Assembly: GCA_024704765.1 (NCBI GenBank)
Contig: JAKMXF010000337.1
Coordinates: forward strand, 166,158 to 230,157
Direction: 5' to 3'
DNA length: 64,000 bases
Source of the DNA: Oopsacas minuta
Lineage: Eukaryota > Porifera > Hexactinellida > Lyssacinosida > Leucopsacidae
The notes beneath the pieces are model-generated. The model made no database searches, was not told the origin of the DNA, and saw only the letters and a list, made by a program, of their open reading frames with translations. The translations under genes and the position numbers were made by a program. Below, one piece after another: positions 44,291 to 56,605 of the stretch (its first letter is position 1; each line of letters opens with the position of its first letter).

Positions 44291-46957
44291 TGCCCTGCGT
44301 GGAGAAAAGAATTCATCCACTGATAAATTTCCATATAATTAGTACAAATCTCGTTTATCCTGGAGGTGGCAATACATGAATAATGTAAGATTTATAGAAT
44401 ATCCAATGTCTCATTTGCATTCTACGTATTTGCAAACTCAGTATATATTCCCATTTAGATACTAAAAGAAATGGTGAAAATTCATGAGATTTGTGCCACT
44501 TGATTCCATTTACAACCATTATACATATGGTGATAGGTTTCACAAGTGACACAGTGTTGGAAATTTAGAAACTTATTAGTGAGTATTTCATAGAAATCTT
44601 GGAAACTCATTTATCAGAATACGTGGACTGCGAATTTGATCCCAAATAGCCTTCGAATTATCATATTTTAATGTACTGACATCAAGAATAGACTCACTAT
44701 TGTAATATTAGTATGGAGATTATGGACATGGATGAATACTATTGTCTGGGTAGTATATATAGTTAGATATTTATAAAATTAGCGATCGATGGTCTATACT
44801 GGAACTCAAGAACGAACAAACTGTATATCACAATTTTTTGATATTTTTCTATAATTATAATTACGCTGATCATTTCATTATTAACTTTGGGATGATTGGT
44901 GCTACATTTAACCAAAGCATTCAATACACTAAGTCAATGGTGGTCCCAAAGGTAATTGAATCCGGATTGATTGAATACCTCAATATTCACATAGAGAAAT
45001 TTACCAGTCGCGATAAATTGAAAATGGCACAATTTAAGCAGAATAAATCCACTGCTGATATTCGACAATACCTACAAGGTCTATATCTACAGAGTATTCC
45101 CAGACCGAAATGCTGTTATCTGCTTGGATACTTAGCAATTATGTCAAAAAATGCCTAATGTAAAACTCTGTTTAGAGTGAATTAATACACTCATCGTTTG
45201 AAATTTACAAAATGGGATCCAAGGATGTTGCCAAAACAATATGATAAATCTGTCATCCTAAAGTTCGCGGGGTTAAAATTGTGACACAAGATGGCATGTT
45301 TTCGCCCAGAAAATCATAACTTGACAACCTTCAATGTTATGGCCAATTCAGCTTAAATATATGTAATACATACCTGATAATAAATTTTGATGGGATACCT
45401 CCAAAGGAAATTGGGCAGTCATCAATGACATATATGGTCACTGTCAAGATTAGGTGAATAATCATCAAAGAAATGATATCAAAATGTAGGATCATTTCAT
45501 CCATGATCAATATTATAAATCTGAAACGCTGGAACTTTATCATGACAATCTGTTAACATTTAGTGCTGCTGCACCCGTAGATCAGATGGCATAGATTTTC
45601 TAACGGCAAGTACATTGATTCTCTCACTAGAGAGTTCTACTGTCCACATTAAATTTGAATTTTATCCAAAATTTCTGCCACCTGACTAGCATTTACGTCA
45701 AAAATGAAAATATAACCATGAATTATTCAAATTGAATATTATTTTGGGTGAATTTCAAATCTGATTCTACCGATTATTGGTCATCATGATGTTAAGGAAT
45801 AAATTAGATAAAATGTTACTTCTTAAAGTAGATTTGGGAAGTAAAAATTTCCGAAAATTTGAGAGGGACAAGCTCACTCACTTTCTGAAAAAGAGTACGG
45901 CCTGGTCGTAGCCTAACATAAAACAAAGGTACCGCCGGAAAAGACCCAATATAGCTGTTTATGACATAACAAACATTATAATCAATTACGGTCGAAGTGT
46001 TACATTCAAAACGAAAAGGTAGAGTTTCATGCCTATCCAGGGGAAAGAAGGGATAAATGACCTAAAATCCAGTTCATGAAAATGAATTGTTAAAGCTCGT
46101 GAAGATTGATGTGTCTAGTTTGAAGGATTGTCTCAATATCACCAAAATGCAAGTTGGTAAACTTATTAATATGTAGACGGATACTTGGTTTATTGACATT
46201 TGGTATATGGAGATCTGGTATAGTCGACCTTTAAATTATATATATATAATACATGCTTACTCAAGGACGATCAATTTGTTGTATTAAGAACTAGAAAGAA
46301 ATTTATTGGTGATGAGGTATTCTAAATAATTGAAGTATGATAATAGGGTATATTAAAATGATTGAACACAACTAAATATTTTAGAAAATAAAATAATGTG
46401 CGATCCATATTAGATAACGTAATGGTTCTATAGTTCCAAAGATCCGATACTATTGCTATCAGATGTTTGTTTCTGGCAATACTTTGATTAGATTAAATGA
46501 TGGCCTACCCTGATTACTTAGTTAGCCAGTTCTAGAGATTTTTCCAGGCGTAAATAATGAATTAACTTTAAGAAACTGAGATGTGTACGACTAAACCCAA
46601 TTGTAATCCATTTTACTTCATTCCACTTACTTATTTGCATGAGAGACTTCTATGTTTATCCTTCTGTATTAATTCCATAGTGGAATGGGAAATGGTGGTG
46701 TTTATTATCCAAGATTAAGAAGCAATCATCCAATGTATGTAGCCTCGCCATAATTAGCAATCTCGAATGCAGAAGTTGGAAGATACAATGTGCTCGTGAA
46801 TAGCATGAATTATATAATATTTATACTAAATGTCCACCATACGAGATCTCCATCGTATGAAATATCTTTGACAAATGTCCATTATACCAAATGTCCACTA
46901 TAAGAATTGGAATAGGCGAGGTGTCCTTCAATTAATTAATTATGCTCATCCTCACTC
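44291..46957. other. No recognised gene over 2.7 kb
   Basis: The 106-codon frame at 44838-45158 has no match I know. A weak fragment of the dispersed family seen near 43.4 kb may be at 45370-45500. Confidence 0.4.
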
Positions 46958-47150
46958 ATAGGCTTCGTGCAGAAGGGGGCGGGGGAGGGCCCGCCTCCTC
47001 CGGAAAAAACTTGGGGGAGGCTAGACCAATCTCGCCCCAGGATTCGTTACCTGAAGTATGGCTTTTCTATAAAATCAGTTGATATATATAAAATAATAGT
47101 GCTCCGGCCCCCCCCAGATTTTCTTAAAAATTCGAAAGTTCTACGCCTAT
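46958..47150. mobile_element. Short G/C-tract MITE, ~193 bp
   Basis: ATAGGCTTCGTGCAGAA (46958) is imperfectly inverted as TTCTACGCCTAT (47139-47150). Just inside lie G-rich (GGGGGCGGGGGAGGGCCCG) and C-rich (CCGGCCCCCCCCAG) tracts, also in inverted arrangement. The 64-codon frame here is an artefact of these tracts. Confidence 0.55.
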
Positions 47151-48229
47151 CTCCTCACTAATCCGAAATGCAGTATTCTAATTACAAAGAAATTCGTTCG
47201 TATTAGCGAAATGCAGAGAAACAATATAATACTGTATATAGGATCTCCACATTATTCGAAAGTTATACACATGGTGTAATGGCTGCCGACAACGGACCAA
47301 TTCATAACAATATTGTATTATGAATTTGTTCGCGATAGAATTATTAATTACCCCTATGAATCGTTGAGAATGTTAACATTTTCCAATGGTTGTATAACCT
47401 TTAGGCCCTGTGTCTGGAATAAAGAGAATTAACTGTATTATGATTTGAATCTAGAGAGCATTCTATGTATGTAGGTACAAACTATCGTTTTTCTTCAACT
47501 AGTACAGTTAAACATAGGGGATTTTCCAAAAATCGAAATATGATATTTCTGCGGTATTTCTTCCAATACTTGACAGGAAACGGATATTTTTTAATAACTA
47601 ATCAAAGTGTCCCTCCTGTGGTATTCTCGAATGCAATACCTTTTACACATTATATCTATCAATTTCAACCGATGAACCAGATTTTGTCGCAAAGGTCGAT
47701 CATAATAAATAGAGAAACTCAAAAATATTGAATGAAAAATACGAGAACAGAGGGCTGACATGAAATACGAAAATCATTTCTAAGTGACAGTACTATAAAC
47801 AACTATGTATAAGTTGAATAAAATGTTAAGTATTAAGAATTTGCTGAAACAATATTGCTCTGAATAAGCTCCCAGACGTTTGTTAGCTTTTTCGTTAGCA
47901 TTTTTCATCTCAATTTCTTCTCGGGTGAGTATATACAAAAGATTATAGGAAACTAAATTTACGTAACCATCGGTACAGCAAACCATTTTTACAAATACTA
48001 ATTCGAGCCAGAAAAGCTATTCGTGTAAGATTTTCCATGTGCAATCTTATTGAAAAGAAATATAAGCCATTAGCTGAAAATAAATCTTCCAAAGAGTGTC
48101 TTCTTAATCAGAATTAATCTGAAAACAGTTATCTTTCAAGAATAACAATTAGCCGTAATAAGAAAATTTATCTACAACCTAAAACTTTTGAAAACATTCA
48201 GGTGGGTTTGAGTACTAATTTCTAGCCCT
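47151..48229. other. No recognised gene
   Basis: AT-rich with short unsupported frames. Confidence 0.45.
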
Positions 48230-48495
48230 TGATCAGCACAGATGATACCGATAAAGATCAATTTGCTGTTTTGTAAGAGGAATGGTTACCAATTTTAATC
48301 TTACAGATCTTAGGCGAATTGCACGGGCTTAACGATACAACAGGAGTTAGTATCAATAAAGCGGTGATGAAAGGAATTGATGCTATCGGAATTAAGTTGC
48401 ATAATCTATGAAGGGTCATGACAGATGGTGCAGGCCAAATGTTTTAGAGGAAAAAGGTCTATTAGCTCGTTTGGAGAAGAAATGGATATTAGAGT
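48230..48495 (+). pseudogene. hAT transposase fragment (GTF2IRD2/DUF4371-like)
   Basis: Plus-strand reading gives STDDTDKDQFAVL, ILGELHGLNDTTGVSINKAV and VMTDGAGQMF in order (one frame, stops present). The pattern ELHG...TTG...V..TDG is characteristic of hAT-derived proteins of this group. Only a short middle part survives. Confidence 0.5.
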
Positions 48496-48901
48496 TGTAT
48501 TACTGTGAAATTAGTAAAGTGTACTCTATTACACAGGTCAACAAAATTTAACTTCATTTTCTCATCAAGTATTAGATTGACATTTTCTAAGCTAGTTTTT
48601 ACGCTGAATTCAAATCTGCTTTCAGATTCTTTCCGGCACGTCCAGTTTTTTTTTCCATCTACAAATCAACGATTTTTATGTATTTCCTAAATTTTTCCTG
48701 TTATTTTATGGTAGTGACTGTCTTTTTGTCTTCTTACATGATAGCCATCTGAAATAAATCAACGTTTCGATGTTTTAGATTAATGCCAAGATAATATCAG
48801 TTATTATCCTAGCTCTTACATATAATTATTCACATTCATGCATGTATCAACTACTCACAAACTAAGGGAAAATACATATCCCTCTAGAAGTATAAAGGTA
48901 G
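48496..48901. other. No recognised gene
   Basis: AT-rich 3' side of the hAT fragment. Confidence 0.4.
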
Positions 48902-50556
48902 CTAACTAAATTGAAAGTGTTGAGAGTACGACTTCCTTTTATATATCTTGTTGGGATTACCTCTGAAGAGCCTCCAACAGTAATCGGACATCATGCCCTC
49001 ATTCCAGAAACCTTGGTATCGGGTTTCCATCTCCTGTATGTCTTGGTGGAATCTCTCACCCTGTTCATCACTTACAGCACCAAGGTTCTCAGGGAAAAAA
49101 TCAAGGTGAGAGTGCAAGAAGTGAAGTTTTAGCGACATGCGACAGCCCATCTTCTCGTATGCGTTAAGCAAGGTTACCACTCCTTCTCTGTAGTTGGACG
49201 ACTTCTTGTTGCCCAAAAAGTTTTCACAAACCCATTTGAAAGAATTCCAAGCACTCATTTCTAATTCGGATAATGTCTTCTCGAAATCTGGATCTCTGAA
49301 TACTTGTCTGATTTGTGGTCCTATAAATACTCCCTCTTTTAATTTTGCCTCGCTTAGTTTCGGAAATTTGCCTACCAAATGCAGAAATCCTGCTGAATTT
49401 GTTTTGCCCATTGTTTTAACGAATGTTTTCATTAATCCAAGTTTAATATGAAGTGGGGGTAAGAAAACTTTGTTTGGATCTACCAAAGGCGAATGCTGTA
49501 AATTGGTTTTCCCCACTTCATAGGTTCTCTTCGGCCAATCACATTTTTTATAATGTTCACCAGTTGCTCGGCTGTCCCATAGACATAGGAAACAACAATA
49601 CTTTGTAAAACCTTGTTGCAAGCCCATCAATAGCCCGATTATCTTAAGATCACCGCAGATATTCCATATATGTGTTCTATACTGCATTGCCTCCAAAACT
49701 TCCTGCAAATTGACGAAGGTTTCTTTGAGATAGACGGAGTGAGCAATTGGAACGCCATGCTTTAGATATCCGTTATGCAACAGAACAGCTTTCAAACTGC
49801 GTTTTGACGAGTCGATGAAAAGGCACCAATCAGAGGAAGAATGTTCTTGTAATAGGTTTGCATAGAGTCCTTCGATATCATTACAATAGCACAGTGGACC
49901 ATCAGTGGTGTAGTATTGAGCGAGATCGAAATTTCGCTTGCGATAGTGGGATACTAGGACATCTTTGTCGAGTAGGTTTTTCTGTTTGAGCCTGGATGCA
50001 AGGAGTTCAGCTTTGTCTATAGATAAGTCTAGATCCCTGACCAGGTCATTCAATTCTCCCTGTGTAAATGTTTGTGGCTCTAGTAATTCATCTTCCGGGA
50101 CATAATTAGCATCTGTAGAATCTGTATGAACATCTTCCACCATATCAACCCGATTTTAATTTGCTGTGGCTTGGGAATTGGGATTGGTAATGAGATGTCG
50201 TGTGGAATTGGCCTGCGAGCAGAATTCAAGTCTGGGTAAACAAGAGCGTGCTTATTCTTGGCTGAGAATCCTGTAATGTCGATAAGGCAAAAGTAACAAT
50301 CATCAAGGTGATTTTTCTGTTCCCTCCAGACCATGGGTATTGCAAATGGCATTGAAACTTTCCTTTTGTTCAGCCAATAACGTAGTCCACTTGAACAAGA
50401 AGTGAATATAACATATGGTGCCCACGACTTGTCTTGGTCACTAAGTGGACATTCGAAGTACAATTTGTATATGTTCTTTAACTGATTTGTGATTGGTCGT
50501 CTTTGCGATTTTACGCAAAAAAGACCACAAACGTAACAGAAATTGTTGGATGAGTT
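48902..50556 (-). pseudogene. Transposase-like gene of a repeated arthropod family, one frameshift
   Basis: The upstream frame (50556-~50140) has an N-terminal cysteine pair (FCYVCGLFC), then SSGLRYWLNKRKVSMPFAIP and DLNSARRPIPHD. A one-base slip near 50140 leads into a 413-codon frame ending at 48902 with no other damage. That part shows SSDWCLFIDSSKRSLKAVLL (~residue 104, Asp), WNICGDLKIIGLLMG (Asp), CFLCLWD (C-x2-C), LPPLHIKLGLMK, KLHFLHSHLDFFPENLGAVS (H-x2-H) and SDEQGERFHQDI (Glu). I know the family as a multi-copy protein in copepods, aphids and cnidarians but cannot name its superfamily. The Asp, Asp, C-x2-C, His-His, Glu order is what DDE enzymes with a zinc-binding insertion (CMC, Transib, RAG1) show. 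The first codon is unclear: a TAG precedes Asn at 50556 and may be an intron acceptor. Confidence 0.65.
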
Positions 50557-51794
50557 CTACAATTATGATGCATGTTTATAATTTGATTTGCTTGAATTCA
50601 AATAAGTAAAGTCATTTATATTCCAGATAATTGAATCAAAATAGGCATGCTCATATAACAATTTAGTAACTAGGTAATACTATACTATTGAAAAAATGGT
50701 TATTGGATTTCAGAATAACTAGACGGGCTAGAGAAATTCTGATTGCAGATTCGAGTTCAGCATTCAAAAGTATGCTAAGATAAATGTATGTGATCTCTGA
50801 TGAGAAATCTTGTTGAGTTGTGTTATCCAACAGAAGAATTACTGATCAAAGTAATGATAAATGAGAGCGTTATGGAAATAGTAGTGAAACCTTTAAACAA
50901 AAGGATTCTCAGTATGTAGATCTGCTATTCTATAGGGAGGTAAGTTGATAAGGTAGCAGTGCGATGCTTCAGCGCGTTTATGAACTTAGAGATGAACTAT
51001 TCCATTTTATGAAGTAGAAGGGAAAACCAGTTTTTGATCTCAAAGATCCCTCATGGGCATGTGTCTTGGTATATTTAGTTGATAGCCTTCAACATTTGAA
51101 TATCCATAACTTTAAATAGACAGGGGAAATCAGTAATTCACAATTCGTTTCATTTCATTTGGGCCTCTGAAACAAGGCTTGTAGTATAGGAAAAACAATT
51201 TTTAAGAAGCAAATCTAGAACATCACTTTAAACCCTCAAAACAGTCTCCCCCAGATACATTCTTATGAGCAATCGAAATCAATTACCTATGCAAAGAATT
51301 CGTGAATATATTCAAACCTCTTCATAGCAATATTGAAAACTTCGCTATATTTTAAATCCTTTCTCTTTACAACCAATTAAACTATCTGAGCATCTCCAGC
51401 TAGAATTGGTAGAGATGCAATTCAACCAGGACTTTAAATAAAAATTCTATTATGTGACACTAATGGAAATTCACCAAAAGTTTTTATCATGAGCAGATTA
51501 CCAAATTCTTAGCATGACAAAACCTCCATATAGTCAGACAATTGTGGCATCGTCATCCAAGTTAAAGTAAACATATTGTTTAGAATTGTATTGCTGCTGG
51601 CATAATTCATATCCAGGTTTTCTTTCGAGATAATAATATCGATCGTTTTGTGTCTGTCATCATTTTAGATGTCATTCCTACTTTTATTGTCCCAATTAAG
51701 CTTGGATACTCCAACTTACCTCACTTCAAACAAATCTGAAAATTTTCAGTTACTTTTACTAAGAATATAAATTATATACCACCTACGTTGCTAT
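50557..51794. other. No recognised gene
   Basis: AT-rich, nothing supported. Confidence 0.45.
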
Positions 51795-51969
51795 AGCCTA
51801 TTCACGGTCTAGAATATCATGTACCAAGAATTGCATCAAGTCTATTAAATTTGACTGACAATTCTCTTTTTTCGATAAAACAAAATCGGTGCATTTATCG
51901 AAAAAAAAGAAATGTCAGTCAAATTTAATAGACTTGAAATAATCCATGGTTAAATATCGTGAATAGGCT
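51795..51969. mobile_element. Palindromic MITE, 175 bp (AGCCTATTCACG family)
   Basis: AGCCTATTCACG (51795) is inverted as CGTGAATAGGCT (51958-51969). Most of the element is palindromic, with a perfectly inverted core TCAAGTCTATTAAATTTGAC on both sides of a loop containing CGATAAA and TTTATCG. Single arms of this family occur at 4256 and 44213. Confidence 0.85.
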
Positions 51970-52306
51970 TTAGTTTCGCAGACTGTGTAAATTATAGTAA
52001 GTCATTTAGCTATTTTTATTCAAGTAAGCATTCCAGTCAATTTTTTATCCTATCACATATGGAGTATAATTACGAAAATTTAAGATGACTACATAAGCCG
52101 TATAAGTGCAACTCCGATAGGAAGGTTCCTTATTCTTTAACAAAATGGACTATGAGACGTCCGTCCAAACGAAATCTACCAATACGATTTACATAAAAAT
52201 TGGTATACATGTAAATTTAGGGGGGTAGTAAGCACACGCCAGGAGTTTTCTAAAGCGAAATTTCCAAATCTTTAGGTGAGGAATGATATTTTAAACCATT
52301 CCATGC
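51970..52306. other. No recognised gene
   Basis: AT-rich, ends at the hAT element. Confidence 0.4.
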
Positions 52307-53240
52307 GGAGGCGATTCCAGGGGGGTTACAGGGGGTCCGGACCCCCCTTTCTGAAGGAATTAAACCAAACCTGGACAAAATATCGAATCACTGCCTTAAG
52401 GTATGATATTGAGGATGAGTACAACAGCTGGTATGAAGAAGTTATCCACTTTGCCTCGAAGGTTGGTGTTAATATCACATCTCCTAGAGGACCTGGACCT
52501 AGATCTTCTCTACAAATATACAGAGCCAATGCTCCAAGTACATGTCCAAAGGAGTATTACCTGCGAAATCTGGCAATGCCGTTTGCTGACTATTTATTAG
52601 CTGAATTTAACAGTCGATTCAATACTGAAGACAGGAAAGGCATAGAGATCCTTGCATTACTCCCCGGTGCCATCACATTAGGTGTTGTTGACTTAGAGTC
52701 AGTTTTAATTGGACTAATGTTTTGGGGACCAGACCTGCCGTTTAGTTCTTTACTTAGATCTGAAATGAAGGAATGGCAGCGCTACTGGAGTTCCAAGGAG
52801 CCCAATCAATTATCAGTAAACTTGTCCGAGTGTCTAAGTCATGCAGATGAAGATATTTTTCCCAACATTCTAACCCTACTAAAATTGGATGCACCCTTCT
52901 AATTGGAAGTTGTGAGTCAGAGCGCTCATTCTCATGTCTTCGCAGAGTAAAAAGCTACCTTCGTAGCACGATGGGACAAGAGCGACTCTCTGGGCTAGTG
53001 CTGATGATTATGCATCATAGTATGAATATAAACTTAGACCATATTTGCTTGAAATTCATAGAAAAAACAAAGGAAAAAGTTTCCGGTTATGTGTTATTTG
53101 ACTAGATACGATTAAAAACTCACATTTATAATATGCAAGTATATTCATAGCAAATATTATAAATCTTTTATCCTCAGAAATTGCGTCTGGAACTTTGTAA
53201 AATAGACCCCCCCTTTTTTTCAAATCCTGGGACCGCCTAT
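52307..53240 (+). mobile_element. Internally deleted hAT element
   Basis: The left end GGAGGCGATTCCAGG (52307) is imperfectly inverted at the right, where CCTGGGACCGCCTAT ends at 53240 (11 of 15 positions). Next to the ends are G-tracts (left) and C-tracts (53205-53215). Only the 3' half of the transposase gene remains inside, so the element has lost its 5' coding part. Confidence 0.55.
52333..53103 (+). pseudogene. hAT transposase, C-terminal half with dimerisation domain
   Basis: The frame to 52902 contains YDIEDEYNSWYEEVIHFASK, IYRANAPSTCPKEYYLRNLA and FADYLLAEFNSRF, typical of the helical part of hAT transposases of the ZMYM1/THAP0-like group. A one-base slip at ~52885 leads to GSCESERSFSCLRRVKSYLR, STMGQERLSGLVLM and HHSMNINLD, the hAT C-terminal dimerisation motif, ending with a stop near 53103. 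The N-terminal half with the zinc finger and first catalytic Asp is absent. Confidence 0.75.
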
Positions 53241-54330
53241 ACCTTGTCAAACCCATAGCATGCTAGAGGCCAGTTTCAACATGTTATCAGGAATATTTGG
53301 GCGCGTAGAGTCCGATTTTGAGGATTCACCACCTGAAAATTTCACCGATTTATCATTGAGTTATTACATCAGATGAGTATGAGCAAATATCCCCAAAAGA
53401 TGCCAGCGATATCGTTTCAACTGTACTCGATGGATGTGAATTCCAATATTGAATTATTAAATATACTAGCGCGCTTCGCTTGCTAGGTCACGGCGCGACA
53501 TCTTGGACCTCGCGTTTAGCTTAAGTATACATTTGCAAAAGTCCCCAAGTGCTATTGATCGATTAGCAACCGAGAATACTAGACGTCTCAGGCCTAGAGT
53601 ACATAAATAGCGGAAATTTTAGATTTTATCTCGAAAATGACATTTAATGGCATTATGTGGGAAAGTGGAGCTCCTGCTGTATTGGTAATTGATATGGGGA
53701 CTGGTAAACCGGAGTGTAATATAATTTTAGAAATTTGGAGAAATTAATTATATATTGGTGGTATACTAATTCAATAAAATGTAATGCGGGAAGAAATCAT
53801 CACGTCAGCACAGTGGCTTCACTAGTGGAAATGGACAAAAATTCATTTTCTGGAATTCAATTCAAAGTTTTACCAACTCAACCAGCATAGTCAAAAACCT
53901 ATGAAATTACATCTCGAAGCTAAATTCCTTCTCAGGACTTTAGTTAAGGTACAAGGGTATAAAATAATTCTAGGAAATGTTTGTAGTTTCATAGAATGCA
54001 ATATACTTTTCAAAAGCCTAATTCTAACACTATTAGCGAAAGGAGAATTTCATGCTCTTTCAATAATCTTCCAAATTTTCATGTAAGAATATGGGGTTGA
54101 ACGTTTTGGGCCTTATAAAAAAGTTTCGAAATCTCTTAGTGTGCACTATGTTGACAAATGATTTGAAAATAGTTTACATTCCGCCATGGCCGGTCACATC
54201 CAATCTGAGGCCCCCGTTCCCTAAGATAAAAACATGAGATGTCAACAGTCATTTGATATAACAATAAAATCATGGTACTACTTATATTTCCTAGAAGAGG
54301 ACCTTCCTACATTTAGCTCTGGCAAACTCT
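53241..54330. other. No recognised gene
   Basis: A CpG-richer patch lies at 53465-53525 (CGCGCTTCGCTTGC, GGCGCGACATC). Otherwise AT-rich. Confidence 0.4.
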
Positions 54331-54960
54331 TCAAATATGTGGGGAAAAGTTAAGTTCATTACAAAGCTCGTACTCTATCGAAACTTCTGCCAGTCCATTC
54401 AAGTGATCCTGGTACATTGTTGATGGCAGGAAGTTTTTAATCAATTTCAAACGAGAGAAGCTTCTCTCCCCTATCGCCACTGTGACTGGTACAGTTAGAA
54501 GTATCCTCAGAGCAATGCTGAGGCTAGGGAAGAGATCCACCAAATTTTCCGGTATATGTAATCCAGCATGTCTAAGAGCCAATTAGACATTTCAATTGAG
54601 AAGCTTGTTTTAGCTAAGCTGACCTATAGATACAGATCATCAGGATCGATGTCACCCATCTCCTGAGAAAACGGTAGACATATTTAGCGCAATGGACTGT
54701 TTTGAATGCTTACCTCATCTCTTTACTACTAAAAGAAAGTCAAACAAAATGTAAAAAGAAAACAGCTGTAAATTCTCCCTGTAAGAGTAGTTAGGGTTGC
54801 TTCAATTAGTGGGAGAAAGAACTCTCGTTTGAATGTCTCTTCAGGTGACAAAGTCGGGTTATCGTCTGGAATTTCATAGTCAAACATAACTTTTTCCTTT
54901 CTACGTCTCTGCACAGGGAATGTCAATTCAACCCCAACCTGTTGTAAGATTTCTCGTGCG
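54331..54960 (-). pseudogene. hAT transposase C-terminal relic
   Basis: Minus strand: ELTFPVQRRRKEKVMFDYEI and LSPEETFKREFFLPLIEATL (~54930-54790), then, after a damaged part, VDLFPSLSIALRILLTVPVT and VAIGERSFSRLKLIKNFLPS (~54540-54430), TMYQDHLNGLAEVSIEYEL. The latter is the hAT dimerisation domain of the ZMYM1-like group, where VATAERSFS-type sequence is usual. A gap and stops separate the two blocks. Confidence 0.75.
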
Positions 54961-55339
54961 GATATGCTAATGTTGAACTAAAAACAATAGCAACCTACAT
55001 CCTATAGCTATATGCTCATGAAGCTAGGAACCATGATCATGTAAATTCATGTAAGCAATAGATTGAAATGGGACATTCGGAATTATTGTTAGACTATTAC
55101 CATTGGACAAGTCAATATTTTTGCTAGATTTCTTGCAAGTCGGGAAAGCCAAAGTAGACTAAAATGTAAGGGGCTATGTAAGTCAGAAAACATTATCTTC
55201 CATCTCTACGATAAAATCTCTGAATATCGTGAAAGTAATATACTCCCGCTCTCATCAAATATTCCACGAAATTAAGTGATAGAAGAATTGGCATGGGAAT
55301 TTCCTATAGCGCCATCTTAACGCAGACAGTATTATAGTT
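54961..55339. other. No recognised gene
   Basis: I looked here for the N-terminal half of copy E and did not find it. Confidence 0.4.
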
Positions 55340-56605
55340 GTTTGAAATTCTTCTTCAAAATTTGGTTCTCAATATCTATTGAGGTTGAAGATATCAGATG
55401 GTTTAGATGGCTCAGGATGTCATAAAATTTATAACAATTTGATCGCATACCAACTACAAGGCCAAAACTTTCTTTCTCTTTGGGTTAAAAGTTTGGCCCT
55501 CCTTCACTCATCTTCGACTACAATTTGGTCAAATGAGCTACAGAATTCACCTTTACGTGTACGGCCATTTGTATTAAAGGCTAAAAAAGAAAATCCAGAG
55601 AATGTGAAATTCCTAATAGAAAGCCTGATCATCTCTGAAGTGGATTCAATTGTACTGGAATTTATCATACTTCAAGGGGTTTATTAAAAGTGACATTTCT
55701 TCGTACCACGATAGATGGTAAGATGTCAGGTATATTAAGTGGAGCCGGTGGCGCCCATTGCCAACTTTGTACAGCTAACAAATGTGAATTGAAAGATTTA
55801 GCAATACTAAGATCCAGATTTTCCATTTAATAGGAGTATTTCTTGTGAGAAAGAAATCTTTTCCATAGTTGATGAAGAAGAATATCTTTCACTTCCTTCG
55901 GTACAATGTCATGGATTGACCCATCCACCACTGTCAAGTATTGATATTATTCCAGCATCTCCTCTACATACATATGCCTGTGTCTTCCATTGGTACATGC
56001 TATCAATATGCCATATTGGTTCAAGAACATATAAATGGATACCTAGTAATAAAGTAATAGTAGATTCAATGAAGTTTACTAAAGAATTATCAAATATGAA
56101 GACTGGCTTAAATATAGATCAGCCAAGCAGTGATGGAGGGACTTATTCAACTGGAAATGTAGCAAGATTGTGTTTTCTCAATAAGAAAACTTCATTTATA
56201 TGGTTAATACTATGATTTCGCAAGAATTAAGGGAATCAATACCTACGTTGCAAACCAGCCTCTCTGTACTAGTACGTGTATTCAAATCTGATCATGCAAT
56301 CGATACGGACAAATTAGACACACTTTGTAAAGAGACATATGAATAAATACTTATTGCTTTTCCATGGGCAAGTGCAACAACTTCTCTTCATAGGCTCATA
56401 GCTCATTCTTCTTAAATAATACGAGATTATAAGAACGGTTCCGATTAAAAGACTTTTCAGAGGAAGCAGTTGAAGCTTGCAATAAATTGATAAGGAAGCT
56501 TAGTGAGCATCTATCTAGAAAGTTTATTTGCACTTCAAACGCAAGAGATATATTTGTATGTTTTCTGAACCAAAGTGACCTTGTCCTACCAAATTACTGC
56601 AACTA
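55340..56605 (+). pseudogene. RAG1-core-like transposase relic, catalytic region (copy E)
   Basis: This is the clearest view of the catalytic domain. KISDGLDGSGCHKIYNN (Asp codon 55397-55399) aligns to RAG1 Asp600-Gly. FLSLWVKSLALLHSSSTTIW and PFVLKAKKENPENVKFLIES follow, matching in spacing the RAG1 strands and the LAD-x-S-DHETL region. TIDGKMSGILSGAGGAHCQL (C-x2-C at 55759-55770) corresponds to the RAG1 zinc cysteines. IDIIPASPLHTYACVFHWYM is where RAG1 has its second Asp, here Tyr. GGTYSTGNVARLCF corresponds to RAG1 NGNFARKL. SLHRLIAHSS gives H-x4-H (56389-56406), and SEEAVEACNKLIRKL the final Glu (56472-56474). About five frameshifts or stops are present. The N-terminal half is missing. 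The alignment is by eye. Confidence 0.75.

Noticed and set aside
44096-44323. 75-codon basic frame
   Set aside because: Part of it is the MITE fragment at 44213-44290, and the rest has no support.
46967-47161. Proline-rich 64-codon frame
   Set aside because: Produced by the G/C tracts of a short inverted-repeat element.
49194-49451. Plus-strand 85-codon frame
   Set aside because: Antisense to the 413-codon frame at 48902-50143.
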